This document shows positions 25,602-33,968 of a stretch of DNA of 64,000 nt, in pieces. Both the position numbers and the translations under genes were made by a program. The DNA comes from CAJCJE01 sp035948315 (lineage in GTDB: Bacteria; Actinomycetota; Actinomycetes; Mycobacteriales; Pseudonocardiaceae), in NCBI GenBank assembly GCA_035948315.1, contig DASZJG010000053.1:1-64000 (forward strand). The letters run 5' to 3'. Each line of letters begins with the position of its first letter. Position 1 is the first letter of the stretch. The notes beneath the pieces are model-generated. The model made no database searches and was not told the DNA's origin. It saw only the letters and a list, made by a program, of their open reading frames with translations.

Positions 25602-26890
25602 GTCTGCTTCATCGCCTCGGCCAGCGCCTGATCGAGATCCCAGAGTATGTCGTCGACGTCCTCCAGCCCGACCGAGAGCCGGATCAGGTCGGGCGTGACC
25701 CCGGCCGCCGTGAGCTGCTCGTCGGACAACTGCTGGTGCGTCGTGGAAGCCGGATGGATGACCAGGGTGCGCACATCGCCGATGTTGGCCAGATGGCTGC
25801 ACAGTTCGACGGATTCCACGAACCGCTGCCCGGCCGCCCGGCCACCGACGACGCCGAACGAGAACACCGCGCCCGGCCCCTCCGGCAGGTATTTCGCGGC
25901 CCGTTCGTGCTGCGGATGATCCGGCAGCCCCGCGTAACTCACCCAGGACACGCGCGGATCGTCGGCCAGCCACCGCGCCACGGCTTTCGCGTTGCGCACG
26001 TGCTCGCCCATCCGCTGGGGCAGCGTTTCCACGCCCTGCAACAACAGGAACGCCGAATGCGGCGCGAGCACCGGGCCGATGTCGCGCAGCTGCTCGGCGC
26101 GCAACCGGGTGCAGAAGGCGTATTCGCCGAAGTTCTCCCAGTACTTCAATCCGCCGTAGCTGGGAACGGTCTCGGTCATCCTCGGGAACTTGCCGTTGCC
26201 CCAGTTGAACTTCCCGGATTCGACGACCACTCCGCCGAGCGTCGTGCCGTGCCCGCCGAGGAACTTGGTCGCCGAGTGCAGCACGATGTCCGCCCCGAAC
26301 TCCAGTGGCCGACACAGGTACGGCGTGGCCAGCGTCGCGTCAACGACCAGCGGAATGTCGTTGGCGTGCGCGAGATCGGCCAGCGCGGTCAGGTCGGCGA
26401 TGGTGCCGGAGGGGTTGCCGATCAACTCGGTGTAGATCAGCTTGGTGTTCGGCCGAATCGCCGCCGCGTACGCAGAGGTCGAATCCTCGGCGACGAACGT
26501 GGTGTCCACGCCGAAGCGGCGCAGCGTGCCGTCGAGCTGGGTGAGCGTGCCGCCGTAGAGACCGGCCGCCGAGACGATGTGCTCACCTGCCTCGGCCAGC
26601 GCGGCGAAGGTCAGGAACTCGGCCGCCTGACCGCTGCCGGTCGCCACCGCGCCGATCCCGCCCTCCAGGCTGGCGATCCGCTCCTCGAACGCGGCCACCG
26701 TCGGATTGCCGATCCGGCTGTAGATGTTGCCGTACTTCTGCAGCGCGAACAGGTTCGCCGCGTCCGCGGTGTCGGTGAACACGAAACTCGTCGTCTGATA
26801 GATCGGCACCGCGCGGGCGCCGGTCTCCGGGTCCGGGGTCCCGCCCGCGTGCAGGGCACGGGTGCGGAACCCCCAGCTCCGATCGCTCAT
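25598..26890 (-). CDS. metY: O-acetylhomoserine sulfhydrylase (MetY family)
   Basis: 430 residues, standard length for the Cys/Met-metabolism PLP family of the MetY type. PLP-binding Lys 209 sits in SATKFLGGHGTTLGG; the N-terminus FRTRALHAGGTPDPETGARAVPIYQTTSFVF is typical. It combines O-acetylhomoserine with sulfide to form homocysteine, using inorganic sulfur directly. It overlaps the CoA-binding gene by 4 nt and lies 33 nt after the GST-like gene, placing a sulfur-assimilation enzyme next to the thiol dioxygenase and phosphosulfolactate synthase genes. Related enzymes can use other thiol donors, so the true substrate here is not fixed. Confidence 0.93.
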   Translation of the reverse strand: MSDRSWGFRTRALHAGGTPDPETGARAVPIYQTTSFVFTDTADAANLFALQKYGNIYSRIGNPTVAAFEERIASLEGGIGAVATGSGQAAEFLTFAALAEAGEHIVSAAGLYGGTLTQLDGTLRRFGVDTTFVAEDSTSAYAAAIRPNTKLIYTELIGNPSGTIADLTALADLAHANDIPLVVDATLATPYLCRPLEFGADIVLHSATKFLGGHGTTLGGVVVESGKFNWGNGKFPRMTETVPSYGGLKYWENFGEYAFCTRLRAEQLRDIGPVLAPHSAFLLLQGVETLPQRMGEHVRNAKAVARWLADDPRVSWVSYAGLPDHPQHERAAKYLPEGPGAVFSFGVVGGRAAGQRFVESVELCSHLANIGDVRTLVIHPASTTHQQLSDEQLTAAGVTPDLIRLSVGLEDVDDILWDLDQALAEAMKQT

Positions 26891-26923
26891 GACCCCGATT
26901 CTGTCGCAACCGGCGAACGCATC

Positions 26924-27922
26924 TCAACCAGCGGACGATGCGGCCGGCACGGCCTCGGCGGGCTTGGGCGGCGGGGGAGGGGTGCCCTCGCCCCACGGCC
27001 GGCCGGACAGCTCGTCCCGGTGATGCGGAGTCAGCCAGTTCGACAGGTCCGGCCCCTTCGGCACGACGCCGGTCGGGTTGATGGTGCGATGAACCTTGTA
27101 GTAGTGGTCCTTGATCTGGACGAAGTCGATGGTGTCGCCGAAACCGGGAGTCTGGAACAGATCCCGCGCATATGCCCACAACACGGGCAGCTCGGACAGC
27201 TTGTGCCGGTTGCACTTGAAGTGACCGTGGTAGACGGCGTCGAACCGGACCAGGGTCGGCCACAGCCGCACGTCCGCCTCGGTGATCGTGTCGCCGACCA
27301 GGTAGCGCCGCGTGGCCAGCCGCTCGGAGAGCTGGTCGAGCCGAGTGAACAGGGCGTCGTAGGCGCGCTCGTACGCCTCCTGGCTGCTCGCGAAGCCCGC
27401 TCGGTAGACGCCGTTGTTGATGTCGGCGAACACGCCCGCGTTCACCTCGTCGATCTCCGCGCGCAGCCGGTCCGGATACAGCTCGGGCGCGCCGGGACGG
27501 TGATACTTCGTCCACTCCAGGGACAGGTCGATGGTCATCGGGCCGTAGTCGTTGGTGACCAGCGCCTTCGTCGGCACGTCCACGATCGCCGGCACGGTGA
27601 TGCCGCGCTCGTAGCCGGGGAACCGGGCGAAGTACGCCTCCTGCAACCGCTCGTAGCCGAGTACCGGGTCGCGCCCGCCCGGGTCGAGGTCGAAGGTCCA
27701 GCTGCGCTCGTCGTGCGTCGGCCCGCACATGGCCAGCGAGATCGCGTCTTCGAGGCCGAGCAGCCTGCGCACGATGACCGCCCGGTTCGCCCACGGGCAG
27801 GCCCGCGCCGCCACCAGCCGGTACCGGCCCGGCTCGACCGGGTAGCCGTCCCGGCCGTCCGTGGTGATCCGCGTGGTCACATAGTTGCTGTCCCGGCGGA
27901 ACTCACCCTCGATAGTGGTCAC
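26924..27922 (-). CDS. Glutathionyl-hydroquinone-reductase-like GST (Ecm4/YqjG type)
   Basis: 332 residues. A thioredoxin-like N-terminal domain contains the ACPWANRAVIVRRLLGLE motif (Cys 42, CPWA), diagnostic of Xi-class GST; the all-helical C-terminal domain follows from about 170 with EADVRLWPTLVRFDAVYHGHFKCN. Xi-class enzymes remove glutathione from hydroquinones. Actinobacteria generally use mycothiol, so the thiol partner here may be different. GTG 27922 lies inside the end of the dioxygenase gene (20-nt overlap). The very C-terminus is Pro/Ala-rich (PPPPPKPAEAVPAASSAG). Confidence 0.92.
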   Translation of the reverse strand: MTTIEGEFRRDSNYVTTRITTDGRDGYPVEPGRYRLVAARACPWANRAVIVRRLLGLEDAISLAMCGPTHDERSWTFDLDPGGRDPVLGYERLQEAYFARFPGYERGITVPAIVDVPTKALVTNDYGPMTIDLSLEWTKYHRPGAPELYPDRLRAEIDEVNAGVFADINNGVYRAGFASSQEAYERAYDALFTRLDQLSERLATRRYLVGDTITEADVRLWPTLVRFDAVYHGHFKCNRHKLSELPVLWAYARDLFQTPGFGDTIDFVQIKDHYYKVHRTINPTGVVPKGPDLSNWLTPHHRDELSGRPWGEGTPPPPPKPAEAVPAASSAG

Positions 27923-28442
27923 CGATCGACACTAGCCCGGCATCGTAGGTCAGCTGGATGCTGGTGCCCTTGCTGGTGATGTCGGCGCCGTAGACATGGA
28001 TCGAGATGGTCTTCTCGCCGCTGGCGCAGGTGACCTGGTGGATGTCCGGGCCGGAGGTCAGCACCGACACCTCGCCGACCTCGTTGAACACGGTCTCGCC
28101 CGCGCGCAGCCCGGCGCCCTGCCGCTCGTAGCGGTGCTCCCGCTCGCGCCCGCGCAACACGCCCGCGACGCACCAGGCGACGTGGTCGTGGATGGGCGTC
28201 TCGTGACCGGGCAGCCACACCAGCGCGACGACCGAGAACCGGCCGTGCGGGTCGACGTGCAGGATGTGCTGGCGGTAGCGGTCCTCGGCGGGCTCGCACC
28301 GGGCCGGATCGAGCACGTGGTCGAACCCGAGGACCGACTCCAACATGGTGCCGGCGCCCAGCGCCAACTGTTGCGGTTGTGGGGTCTGCTCGGCGAGCAC
28401 GGTCAATCGATCGATGAACCGGTGCATCACGGCGCTGGTCAT
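27903..28442 (-). CDS. Cysteine dioxygenase-family thiol dioxygenase
   Basis: 179 residues, a cupin. Iron ligands: HDH at His 85 and His 87 (TPIHDHVAWC) and His 135 (GPDIHQV); the SxHxY triad Ser 147-His 149-Tyr 151 (TISIHVYG) matches that of mammalian cysteine dioxygenase. It oxidises a thiol to a sulfinic acid with O2. Whether the substrate is cysteine or 3-mercaptopropionate cannot be settled from the sequence: the spacing HDHVAWC is closer to the bacterial 3-mercaptopropionate type. Either product can release sulfite downstream. ATG 28442 overlaps the phosphatase stop by 4 nt. Confidence 0.88.
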   Translation of the reverse strand: MTSAVMHRFIDRLTVLAEQTPQPQQLALGAGTMLESVLGFDHVLDPARCEPAEDRYRQHILHVDPHGRFSVVALVWLPGHETPIHDHVAWCVAGVLRGREREHRYERQGAGLRAGETVFNEVGEVSVLTSGPDIHQVTCASGEKTISIHVYGADITSKGTSIQLTYDAGLVSIGDHYRG

Positions 28443-29023
28443 GAAGGGCTCCAAGGCGTGATCGACGCATTGTCCACTGTGGTGTTCGGGATGGATGTTC
28501 CCGGCTGTGGCTGCGCGGCCCGTGCGGTGCGGACCACGCCACCGTGGGTGGCGACCACGAGTACGCGACCCGGGTTGGCTTTGGCCAGCCGGGTCAACGT
28601 GGCCTGCACCCGCTCGTACATGTCGGCGACGCTCTCCCCGCCGGGCGGCCTGCGGAAGGGATCGCGCCACAGTTCGTCGATCGTGGCCTGGACGGTCAGT
28701 TCGCCGAACTGTTCGTTGTAGAGCCTGCCCTCCAGGTCGGCGAGGTACTGCTCGCGCAGCCCCGCGTCCAACTGGATCGGCAGGTCGAGCACTTCCGCGA
28801 TGATCTCGGCGGTTTGCCGTGCCCTGAGTAGATCACTGACCAGGATCGCGTCGCCGACCGGAAGGTCGGACGCGGCCAGTTTCTTAACAAGTTCTTCGGC
28901 TGTGGTGCGAGCCTGAGCCATGCCCAGCTCGCTCAACCCGCCTGCCGTGGCCGACTGGCCCTGGCAGCGGCCCTCGGCGTTCCAGGTGCTCTGTCCATGT
29001 CGGACAAGAAGAAGCTGCGTCAT
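28439..29023 (-). CDS. Histidine phosphatase family protein
   Basis: 194 residues of the phosphoglycerate-mutase-like superfamily: LVRHGQSTWNAEGRCQGQ carries the phospho-acceptor His (RHG, about residue 8), and VLVVATHGGVVRTA carries the second catalytic His. It dephosphorylates a small molecule in the cytoplasm. Coupled by 4 nt to the dioxygenase gene and 5 nt from the VOC gene; the neighbouring ComA makes a phosphorylated product, so dephosphorylating phosphosulfolactate is a plausible job. That assignment is inference. Confidence 0.9.
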   Translation of the reverse strand: MTQLLLVRHGQSTWNAEGRCQGQSATAGGLSELGMAQARTTAEELVKKLAASDLPVGDAILVSDLLRARQTAEIIAEVLDLPIQLDAGLREQYLADLEGRLYNEQFGELTVQATIDELWRDPFRRPPGGESVADMYERVQATLTRLAKANPGRVLVVATHGGVVRTARAAQPQPGTSIPNTTVDNASITPWSPS

Positions 29024-29028
29024 GGTCC

Positions 29029-29427
29029 TCAGTACTGCAATCGGGGATCGTCGTAGTTCTTGAACTCGATGACGTTGTTGGACGGGTCCTTCAGGAAGAT
29101 CGTGCGATGCTGCTCCGCGGTGCCCTCGAAGCGCAGCGACGGCCCGGACAGTACCGGCAACTTGCGGTGTTCGACCAGCCTCAGCAATCGGTCGAAATCC
29201 TCTGCCTTGGCGAAGCTCAGGCCGAAATGGCGCGGGTAGGCGATGGCCTCGGCCGGCACCTCCTCGCAGAGGTGGCAGACGAGTTGGTCGCCGAAGAAGT
29301 CGAAGGTGACCCGGTCCGGGTAGCGCCGGGCCAGTTTCACGCCCAGCTTGAACACGTAGAACTCGACCGCCTCGTCCAGGTCCCTGGCCGGAATCGCGAT
29401 GTGGCAGGCATCGTGCATGTCACGCAT
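29029..29427 (-). CDS. VOC superfamily protein (glyoxalase/dioxygenase fold)
   Basis: 132 residues with the two beta-alpha-beta-beta-beta modules of the vicinal-oxygen-chelate fold: HIAIPARDLDEAVEFYVFKLGVKLARR at the N-terminus (metal-binding His near residue 10), LVCHLCEEV, FGLSFA and the C-terminal RTIFLKDPSNNVIEFKNYD carrying the second-module His/Glu positions. It may be a lyase, isomerase or dioxygenase; the substrate is unknown. AGGAGT lies before ATG 29427, and the gene sits between the ComA and phosphatase genes (gaps 14 and 5 nt), suggesting a step on the same intermediate. Confidence 0.88.
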   Translation of the reverse strand: MRDMHDACHIAIPARDLDEAVEFYVFKLGVKLARRYPDRVTFDFFGDQLVCHLCEEVPAEAIAYPRHFGLSFAKAEDFDRLLRLVEHRKLPVLSGPSLRFEGTAEQHRTIFLKDPSNNVIEFKNYDDPRLQY

Positions 29428-29441
29428 GACAGGGACTCCTC

Positions 29442-30188
29442 TCAGGCCGCGGACGGCGTGCGGTAGGCGACAGCCTGGCCGGTGGTGAGCTGGAGCAGCG
29501 TGTCCCCGCGCAGACCGCGGCGCAGCGTTTCGACGCCGATGACGTCGGCCGCTGCCACGTTGCCCAGGTGCACCGTTGGGCCGACTGTTCGGATCAACGC
29601 AACCTGGAGTTCTTTCGTCGGTGCCTCGAACATCACCTTGGCCGGGTCGATCGCGGCGAGCACAGCGTGCAGCACGTCGTCCCGCATCCGGCCGTCCGCA
29701 TCGGCGATCCCACTCCGTCCGCTCTCCCGTGCCTCGGTGATGACCGTGCTCGCACCCGCGTCCAGATCCTCCTGCAACGCCATCACCCAGTCGGCCGGGG
29801 TGAGCAGCGCGGAACGGTCGGCGTCTTTATATCCCACCTCGGAAAGTACGGTCATTTCCCGGGACAATTGCCGTACATATCGGGCTTTCCCGTGCTGGTC
29901 CAACGGGATGGTGCCGTTCGAGACCTCGACGTGCGTCGCGCCGTAGCGGCGCAGCATCCGCAGGTACTCGGCCAGCCTGCCGGTCCACAGGTAGTACTCG
30001 AACAGCGTGCCGCCGAAGTAGAAGTCGATGCCGTGTTCGCGCAGCACACCGATCTTGCGGTCGATGTCCTTGGTCACCAGCGCGGTGCCCCAGCCGAACT
30101 TCACGATGTCGACGTACTCGCCGTGACTGGTGATGACATCGGTGAACGCGCCGGTGGGCAATCCTGGATCGATCATCATGGTGGTCAT
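29442..30188 (-). CDS. comA: Phosphosulfolactate synthase (ComA)
   Basis: 248 residues, the family's usual length. The TIM-barrel signature is conserved throughout: DIVKFGWGTALVTKD, FYFGGTLFEYYL, VEVSNGTIPL, VLSEVGYKD, ITEARESGR, and MFEAPTKELQVALIRTVGPTVHLGNV with ETLRRGLRGDTL. ComA adds sulfite to phosphoenolpyruvate, giving (R)-phosphosulfolactate, the first step to coenzyme M in methanogens; here no coenzyme M genes follow. ATG 30188 has AAGGAGG and overlaps the acyltransferase stop (ATGA). In plants and other organisms a relative is a heat-stress protein, so function needs testing, but the motif match is close. Confidence 0.9.
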   Translation of the reverse strand: MTTMMIDPGLPTGAFTDVITSHGEYVDIVKFGWGTALVTKDIDRKIGVLREHGIDFYFGGTLFEYYLWTGRLAEYLRMLRRYGATHVEVSNGTIPLDQHGKARYVRQLSREMTVLSEVGYKDADRSALLTPADWVMALQEDLDAGASTVITEARESGRSGIADADGRMRDDVLHAVLAAIDPAKVMFEAPTKELQVALIRTVGPTVHLGNVAAADVIGVETLRRGLRGDTLLQLTTGQAVAYRTPSAA

Positions 30189-31351
30189 GACATGCCTCCT
30201 TGAGTCGGAAGTGGACGATTGGTGAAGGGGAGTGGAACTCTCACCGCGACCGGCGCCGGTTTCGGCCGCGGCCGGGCACGGCCGGCGAGCGCGAGGCTGA
30301 ACGGGGTGTGCCGCAGTCCGACGGCGAGCAGGCCGGAGGCCAGGTAGAGCAGCGGCACGAACACCACCATCTCGACCAGCACGGCCACGGTCGGCGCCTG
30401 CTGAGCCAGCGAGGTGAGGCCGATGGTGGAGGTGCCGATGAGCAGTCCCTGGATCAGCAGCGGATGCGCGAGGTAGATGCCGAACGAGGCGTCCGCGCCT
30501 GCGCGCACCAGCTTCCCGGCCCGGCGACCGCGATCCTGCCAACGCAGGCCGAGCGCGAGGAACGCCCAGGCGACGCCGACGCTCTCGATCACCGTCACCG
30601 GCTGGAAGACGTCGCTGGCGATCAACGGGTTCTGCCCGCCGATGAACACCTCGCCGAAGTACACCGCCAGCCCGATACCGACCGTGACCAGGCAACCGGT
30701 GAACACCCAGCGCATCCGCGCCCGCGTCCACGCCACGAGTGTTTCCGCGTGCCAGGCCGCGATGCCGCCGGCCAGCACGAAACCGAGGTAGCTGGTCAGC
30801 AAGGCATCCGGTGGACCGAACCAGAAGCCGCGCTGCACCAACAGGTAGACCAGGATCTGGTAGGCGCCAGCGAGTCCCAACAGGACACGGTGGTGTCGCC
30901 TCGTCGCGTTGAGGAGTGCGCGAATCAGCGGGAACACCAGGTAGATCTGCATGGACACGAGCAGGAAGTACAGGTGGTAGCGCGCGGCACCGTCGAGCAG
31001 GCTCTGGCCGAAGGTGAGCAGCGCCGAGCTGACCGGATCGAGCCGCGCGTTGTCGGCCAGGAAGTAGATCAGGCTCCACGCGACGTACGGCACGCCCACG
31101 TAGAGCAATCGCTTGCGCCAGAACGACAACGGCCGCACCGGCCTGTTCCGGTAGGTGTAGACGAGCACGAACGCGGTGAGCAGGAAGAACACTTCGCGGC
31201 TGACGTGCCCGACGGCGAGCAATGCGCCCGCGGTCAGCGTCGGCGGCAGCGGTTCCTGGCCGAGCAGGTGCACCGCGACCACCAGCGCGACGGTCAGCAC
31301 CCGCACCAGGTCGATGTAGTGCAGATGTCCCTTCTGGACAGTGGTCGTCAT
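30185..31351 (-). CDS. Acyltransferase-3 family membrane protein (OafA/NodX-like)
   Basis: 388 residues with about ten membrane helices. The N-terminus YIDLVRVLTVALVVAVHLLGQ places a His near residue 29 in the first helix, as required in the acyltransferase-3 family, and RFWRKRLLYV-like (SFWRKRLLYVGVPY) follows at about 90. Such proteins move acyl groups, often from acyl-CoA, to sugars or small hydroxylated acceptors at the membrane. ATG 31351 overlaps the ligase stop by 4 nt; its own stop overlaps the comA start. An acyl acceptor with a free hydroxyl such as sulfolactate is possible but inferred. Confidence 0.88.
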   Translation of the reverse strand: MTTTVQKGHLHYIDLVRVLTVALVVAVHLLGQEPLPPTLTAGALLAVGHVSREVFFLLTAFVLVYTYRNRPVRPLSFWRKRLLYVGVPYVAWSLIYFLADNARLDPVSSALLTFGQSLLDGAARYHLYFLLVSMQIYLVFPLIRALLNATRRHHRVLLGLAGAYQILVYLLVQRGFWFGPPDALLTSYLGFVLAGGIAAWHAETLVAWTRARMRWVFTGCLVTVGIGLAVYFGEVFIGGQNPLIASDVFQPVTVIESVGVAWAFLALGLRWQDRGRRAGKLVRAGADASFGIYLAHPLLIQGLLIGTSTIGLTSLAQQAPTVAVLVEMVVFVPLLYLASGLLAVGLRHTPFSLALAGRARPRPKPAPVAVRVPLPFTNRPLPTQGGMS

Positions 31352-32838
31352 CGGGTTGCGCCGGCGAGTTCGGCGCGCAGCGCGCGGCGCAGGATCTTGC
31401 CGGTCGGGCCGCGCGGCAGGTCGCTGGTGATCTCGATCAGCGTCGGCCGCTTGTACCGGGTGAGTTCTCGCTCGCACAACAGGTTCAGCGCCGTGCGTAG
31501 CTCGGCCGCGTCGCTGCCCGGCCGTGCCGTGACGAACGCGACCGCGACCTGGCCGAGCCGTTCGTGTGGCGCGCCGACGACGGCGGCCGACCGCACCCGG
31601 GGATCGGCCAGCAGGACGTCCTCGACCTCCTTGGGGTGGATCTTCTCGCCGCCCCGGTTGATCACGTCGTCGGACCGTCCGGCCAGGCGCACGAACCCGT
31701 CCGCGTCGCGCGAACCGAGATCCCCGGTGCGCAGCCAGCCCTCCGCGTCCCGCGCGGGCCGGATCCGCTCCGGGCCGTCGGCGGAGAGGTCGAGGTAGCT
31801 GTGCACGATCTGCCGTCCGCGCAACGCGACCATGCCCTCGACACCCGGCTCGACCGGCTCGCCGTGGGCGTCCAGCACGGTCAGTCCGACGCCCACCGGC
31901 AACCCGACCGAACCGGCGCGTCGCGCGGTCGCGTCCACCGGGTTGGCGGTGATCTGGCCGGCCGCCTCGGTCATCCCGTAGGTCTCCAGCACGGAAACCC
32001 CGGTGTGCGCGGCGAACCCGCGCAGCACGCTCGCCGGCAGTGGCGCGGACGCGGACCGGGCGAACCGGATCCCCGCGACATCACTGGGCGCGGGCGCTTC
32101 GACCAACGTGGCCAGCATTGCCGGCACCGCGTTCAGCCAGGTCGGCCGCCATTGCGCGACCCGCGCCCAGTACTCGGTCGGCTCGAACCGCCGGTCCAGC
32201 ACCAGCGACGCGCCGCTGACCACGGTCGCCAGCAAGCCCATCACCTGCGCGTTCACGTGGAACAGCGGCAGCGGCGTGTAGCCGCGCTCGTTGGGACCGA
32301 ACCCGTGATGCCGGGCGACCCGTCGCGCCGCGTTCAGCAGTTGCCACTCGGACAGCGGAATCCCCTTGGGCGCACCGGTCGTGCCGGAACTGGCCAGCAG
32401 CACCGCGGGTCGCAGGGCGGCCAGCTCGCTCGGCCGACGTCCGGTGCCCGGTCGGGCAGGCTTCGGCCCGGAGGGGGTCACCAGCCAGGTCTCGACGGGC
32501 ACGTCCGGCTCGTCGTCGGTGAGCAGCACGTCCACCTTGAGCCGGGCCACGTTCGCGGCCAGTTCGGTCGGGGTGAGGCGCGGATCGAGCGGCACCGCGG
32601 TCAGGCCGGCCGCGATCGCCCCGAGGTAGGAGGCGGTGAACGCCAACGGGTCCGGGACCGCGATGCCCAGCCTGCCGCGCCTGGGCAGCGCGCGGGTCAG
32701 GCTCAGCGCGTTGAGCGCGTCGGCCTGTTCGGCGAGGCCGCGCCAGGACAGCCGGGTGCCGTCCGCGCCGACGATGAACGCGGCGGTCTCCGGGCGCTCG
32801 TTCGCGCGCAGGCCAAGCAGTCGGGACAACGCGGCCAT
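31348..32838 (-). CDS. Adenylate-forming acyl-CoA synthetase/ligase
   Basis: 496 residues of the ANL superfamily: P-loop ASSGTTGAPKGIP (about 150-162), VLETYGMTEAAGQ (A5-like), GWLRTGDLGSRDADGFVRLAGRSDDVINRGGEKIHPKEVEDVL (A7-A8) and the catalytic Lys in PTGKILRRAL near the C-terminus. It activates a carboxylic acid with ATP, usually ending in a CoA thioester. Closest in length to short acyl-CoA ligases. GGAGGGAA precedes ATG 32838. First gene of the nine-gene cluster, with an A/T-rich upstream region (32903-32957) as the probable promoter. Confidence 0.92.
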   Translation of the reverse strand: MAALSRLLGLRANERPETAAFIVGADGTRLSWRGLAEQADALNALSLTRALPRRGRLGIAVPDPLAFTASYLGAIAAGLTAVPLDPRLTPTELAANVARLKVDVLLTDDEPDVPVETWLVTPSGPKPARPGTGRRPSELAALRPAVLLASSGTTGAPKGIPLSEWQLLNAARRVARHHGFGPNERGYTPLPLFHVNAQVMGLLATVVSGASLVLDRRFEPTEYWARVAQWRPTWLNAVPAMLATLVEAPAPSDVAGIRFARSASAPLPASVLRGFAAHTGVSVLETYGMTEAAGQITANPVDATARRAGSVGLPVGVGLTVLDAHGEPVEPGVEGMVALRGRQIVHSYLDLSADGPERIRPARDAEGWLRTGDLGSRDADGFVRLAGRSDDVINRGGEKIHPKEVEDVLLADPRVRSAAVVGAPHERLGQVAVAFVTARPGSDAAELRTALNLLCERELTRYKRPTLIEITSDLPRGPTGKILRRALRAELAGATR

Positions 32839-32957
32839 ACATTCCCTCCAACACCGGGCGGTTACCTGATGTCGAGTCTCGGCCGCGACAATGTGTGCGC
32901 GATGAGAACCATTTAAGAGGGAATTAAAAGTAAGTCCGAAGTGGATTTAACAAATGC

Positions 32958-33869
32958 TCAGGGAGAAAGATCCCGCGACCAGGCGTCGGCCGTGCCCTGC
33001 GACACCATGCCGGCCTTCTCGTAGACCTTCACCGCATCGGTCGCGTTGTGCGTGTCGGTGTCCACGCCGACCGTGCTCCGGCCGCGCGCCCGGAACACGT
33101 CGAACGCGGTCAGCAACAGGTTCTTGGCCAACCCGTTGCCGCGCGCCGTCTCGGCAACGCCAAGCCAGGCCACCCAGGGCCGGCCGTCCGGGTCGCGCGC
33201 GATCAGCACGCCCGCCGGCTTGTCGTCCAGTTCGGCGACGAACCACAGTCGCGCGTCATAACCGGGTCGGGCCTGCTGCGCGGCCAGGAAGTCGGCGAAC
33301 TCCTTGCGCTGGTGGTTCCAGTCCTGCGCGATCGCGTCCTCCAGGATCGCGTGCGCGAGGCGCTGCTCCTCCTCGGTCGTCGCCGACCGCACCCGGACGC
33401 GCGGATTCGGCGTGCTCGGGACGCGCGGCGCGGCCAGGTCGATGACCAGCCGGGTGCTGCTGTGCACGATCCGCCAGCCGTGCGCTGTCAGCGCCGCTTC
33501 GGCCGGCGTGTTCGGCAACTGGTAGAGGTTGACCTCGCCGACGTCGTCCGAGTTGTCCGTGTTTGCCCAGTCGGCGAGCAGGTCGAGCAGTACGTTCGCG
33601 ACCTCGGTGGGCCGCTCAGGCTCGACCACCAGTTGGGCACGCAGCGCACGCTGGTTCGGCGCCGGATACAGCGCGGCGAACCCGTCGAGTCGCCCGCTCG
33701 CGTCGAGGATCGCGATGCTCCGCGTGGTCAGGTCCAACCCCGGTGTGCCGAGCAGCCGGTCGACGTCGGCGAGCGTGGTGTACGGCTCGCCGAGTTCGGC
33801 CAGTTCGGCGCGGTGGAACAACTCCAGCAGAGCCGAGCTGTCCTCGCCCGTGACGGAGCGCTGTGGCAT
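32958..33869 (-). CDS. Tandem-GNAT acetyltransferase
   Basis: 303 residues with two GNAT folds, an N-terminal one that looks degenerate (about 15-150) and a catalytic C-terminal one (about 160-300) with WLGVAETARGNGLAKNLLLTAFDVF, the acetyl-CoA pyrophosphate-binding motif, and VDTDTHNATDAVKVYEKAGM. This architecture recalls mycothiol synthase, but motif identity is too low to name it so. Acceptor unknown. It is separated from the ligase cluster by an A/T-rich promoter region and ends with its stop upstream of it. Confidence 0.82.
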   Translation of the reverse strand: MPQRSVTGEDSSALLELFHRAELAELGEPYTTLADVDRLLGTPGLDLTTRSIAILDASGRLDGFAALYPAPNQRALRAQLVVEPERPTEVANVLLDLLADWANTDNSDDVGEVNLYQLPNTPAEAALTAHGWRIVHSSTRLVIDLAAPRVPSTPNPRVRVRSATTEEEQRLAHAILEDAIAQDWNHQRKEFADFLAAQQARPGYDARLWFVAELDDKPAGVLIARDPDGRPWVAWLGVAETARGNGLAKNLLLTAFDVFRARGRSTVGVDTDTHNATDAVKVYEKAGMVSQGTADAWSRDLSP

Positions 33870-33927
33870 GGGGTCAGGCTGCCAGCGCCGTCATCTCGCA
33901 GCAATCGAGTTAACTCCAGGCAGAACT

Positions 33928-33956
33928 CGCCGCCCAGCTGTCGAAGCCGGGCGGCG
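33928..33956 (-). terminator. Terminator hairpin downstream of the ferredoxin gene
   Basis: CGCCGCCC (33928-33935) and GGGCGGCG (33949-33956) form an 8-bp GC stem with a 13-nt loop, 12 nt past the ferredoxin stop on the minus strand. Confidence 0.6.
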
Positions 33957-33968
33957 GCTCGGACAGAT

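Noticed and set aside
32958..33869. Mycothiol synthase (MshD) label for the tandem GNAT protein
   Set aside because: Architecture is similar but catalytic-region identity is not clear enough; kept as a generic tandem-GNAT protein.
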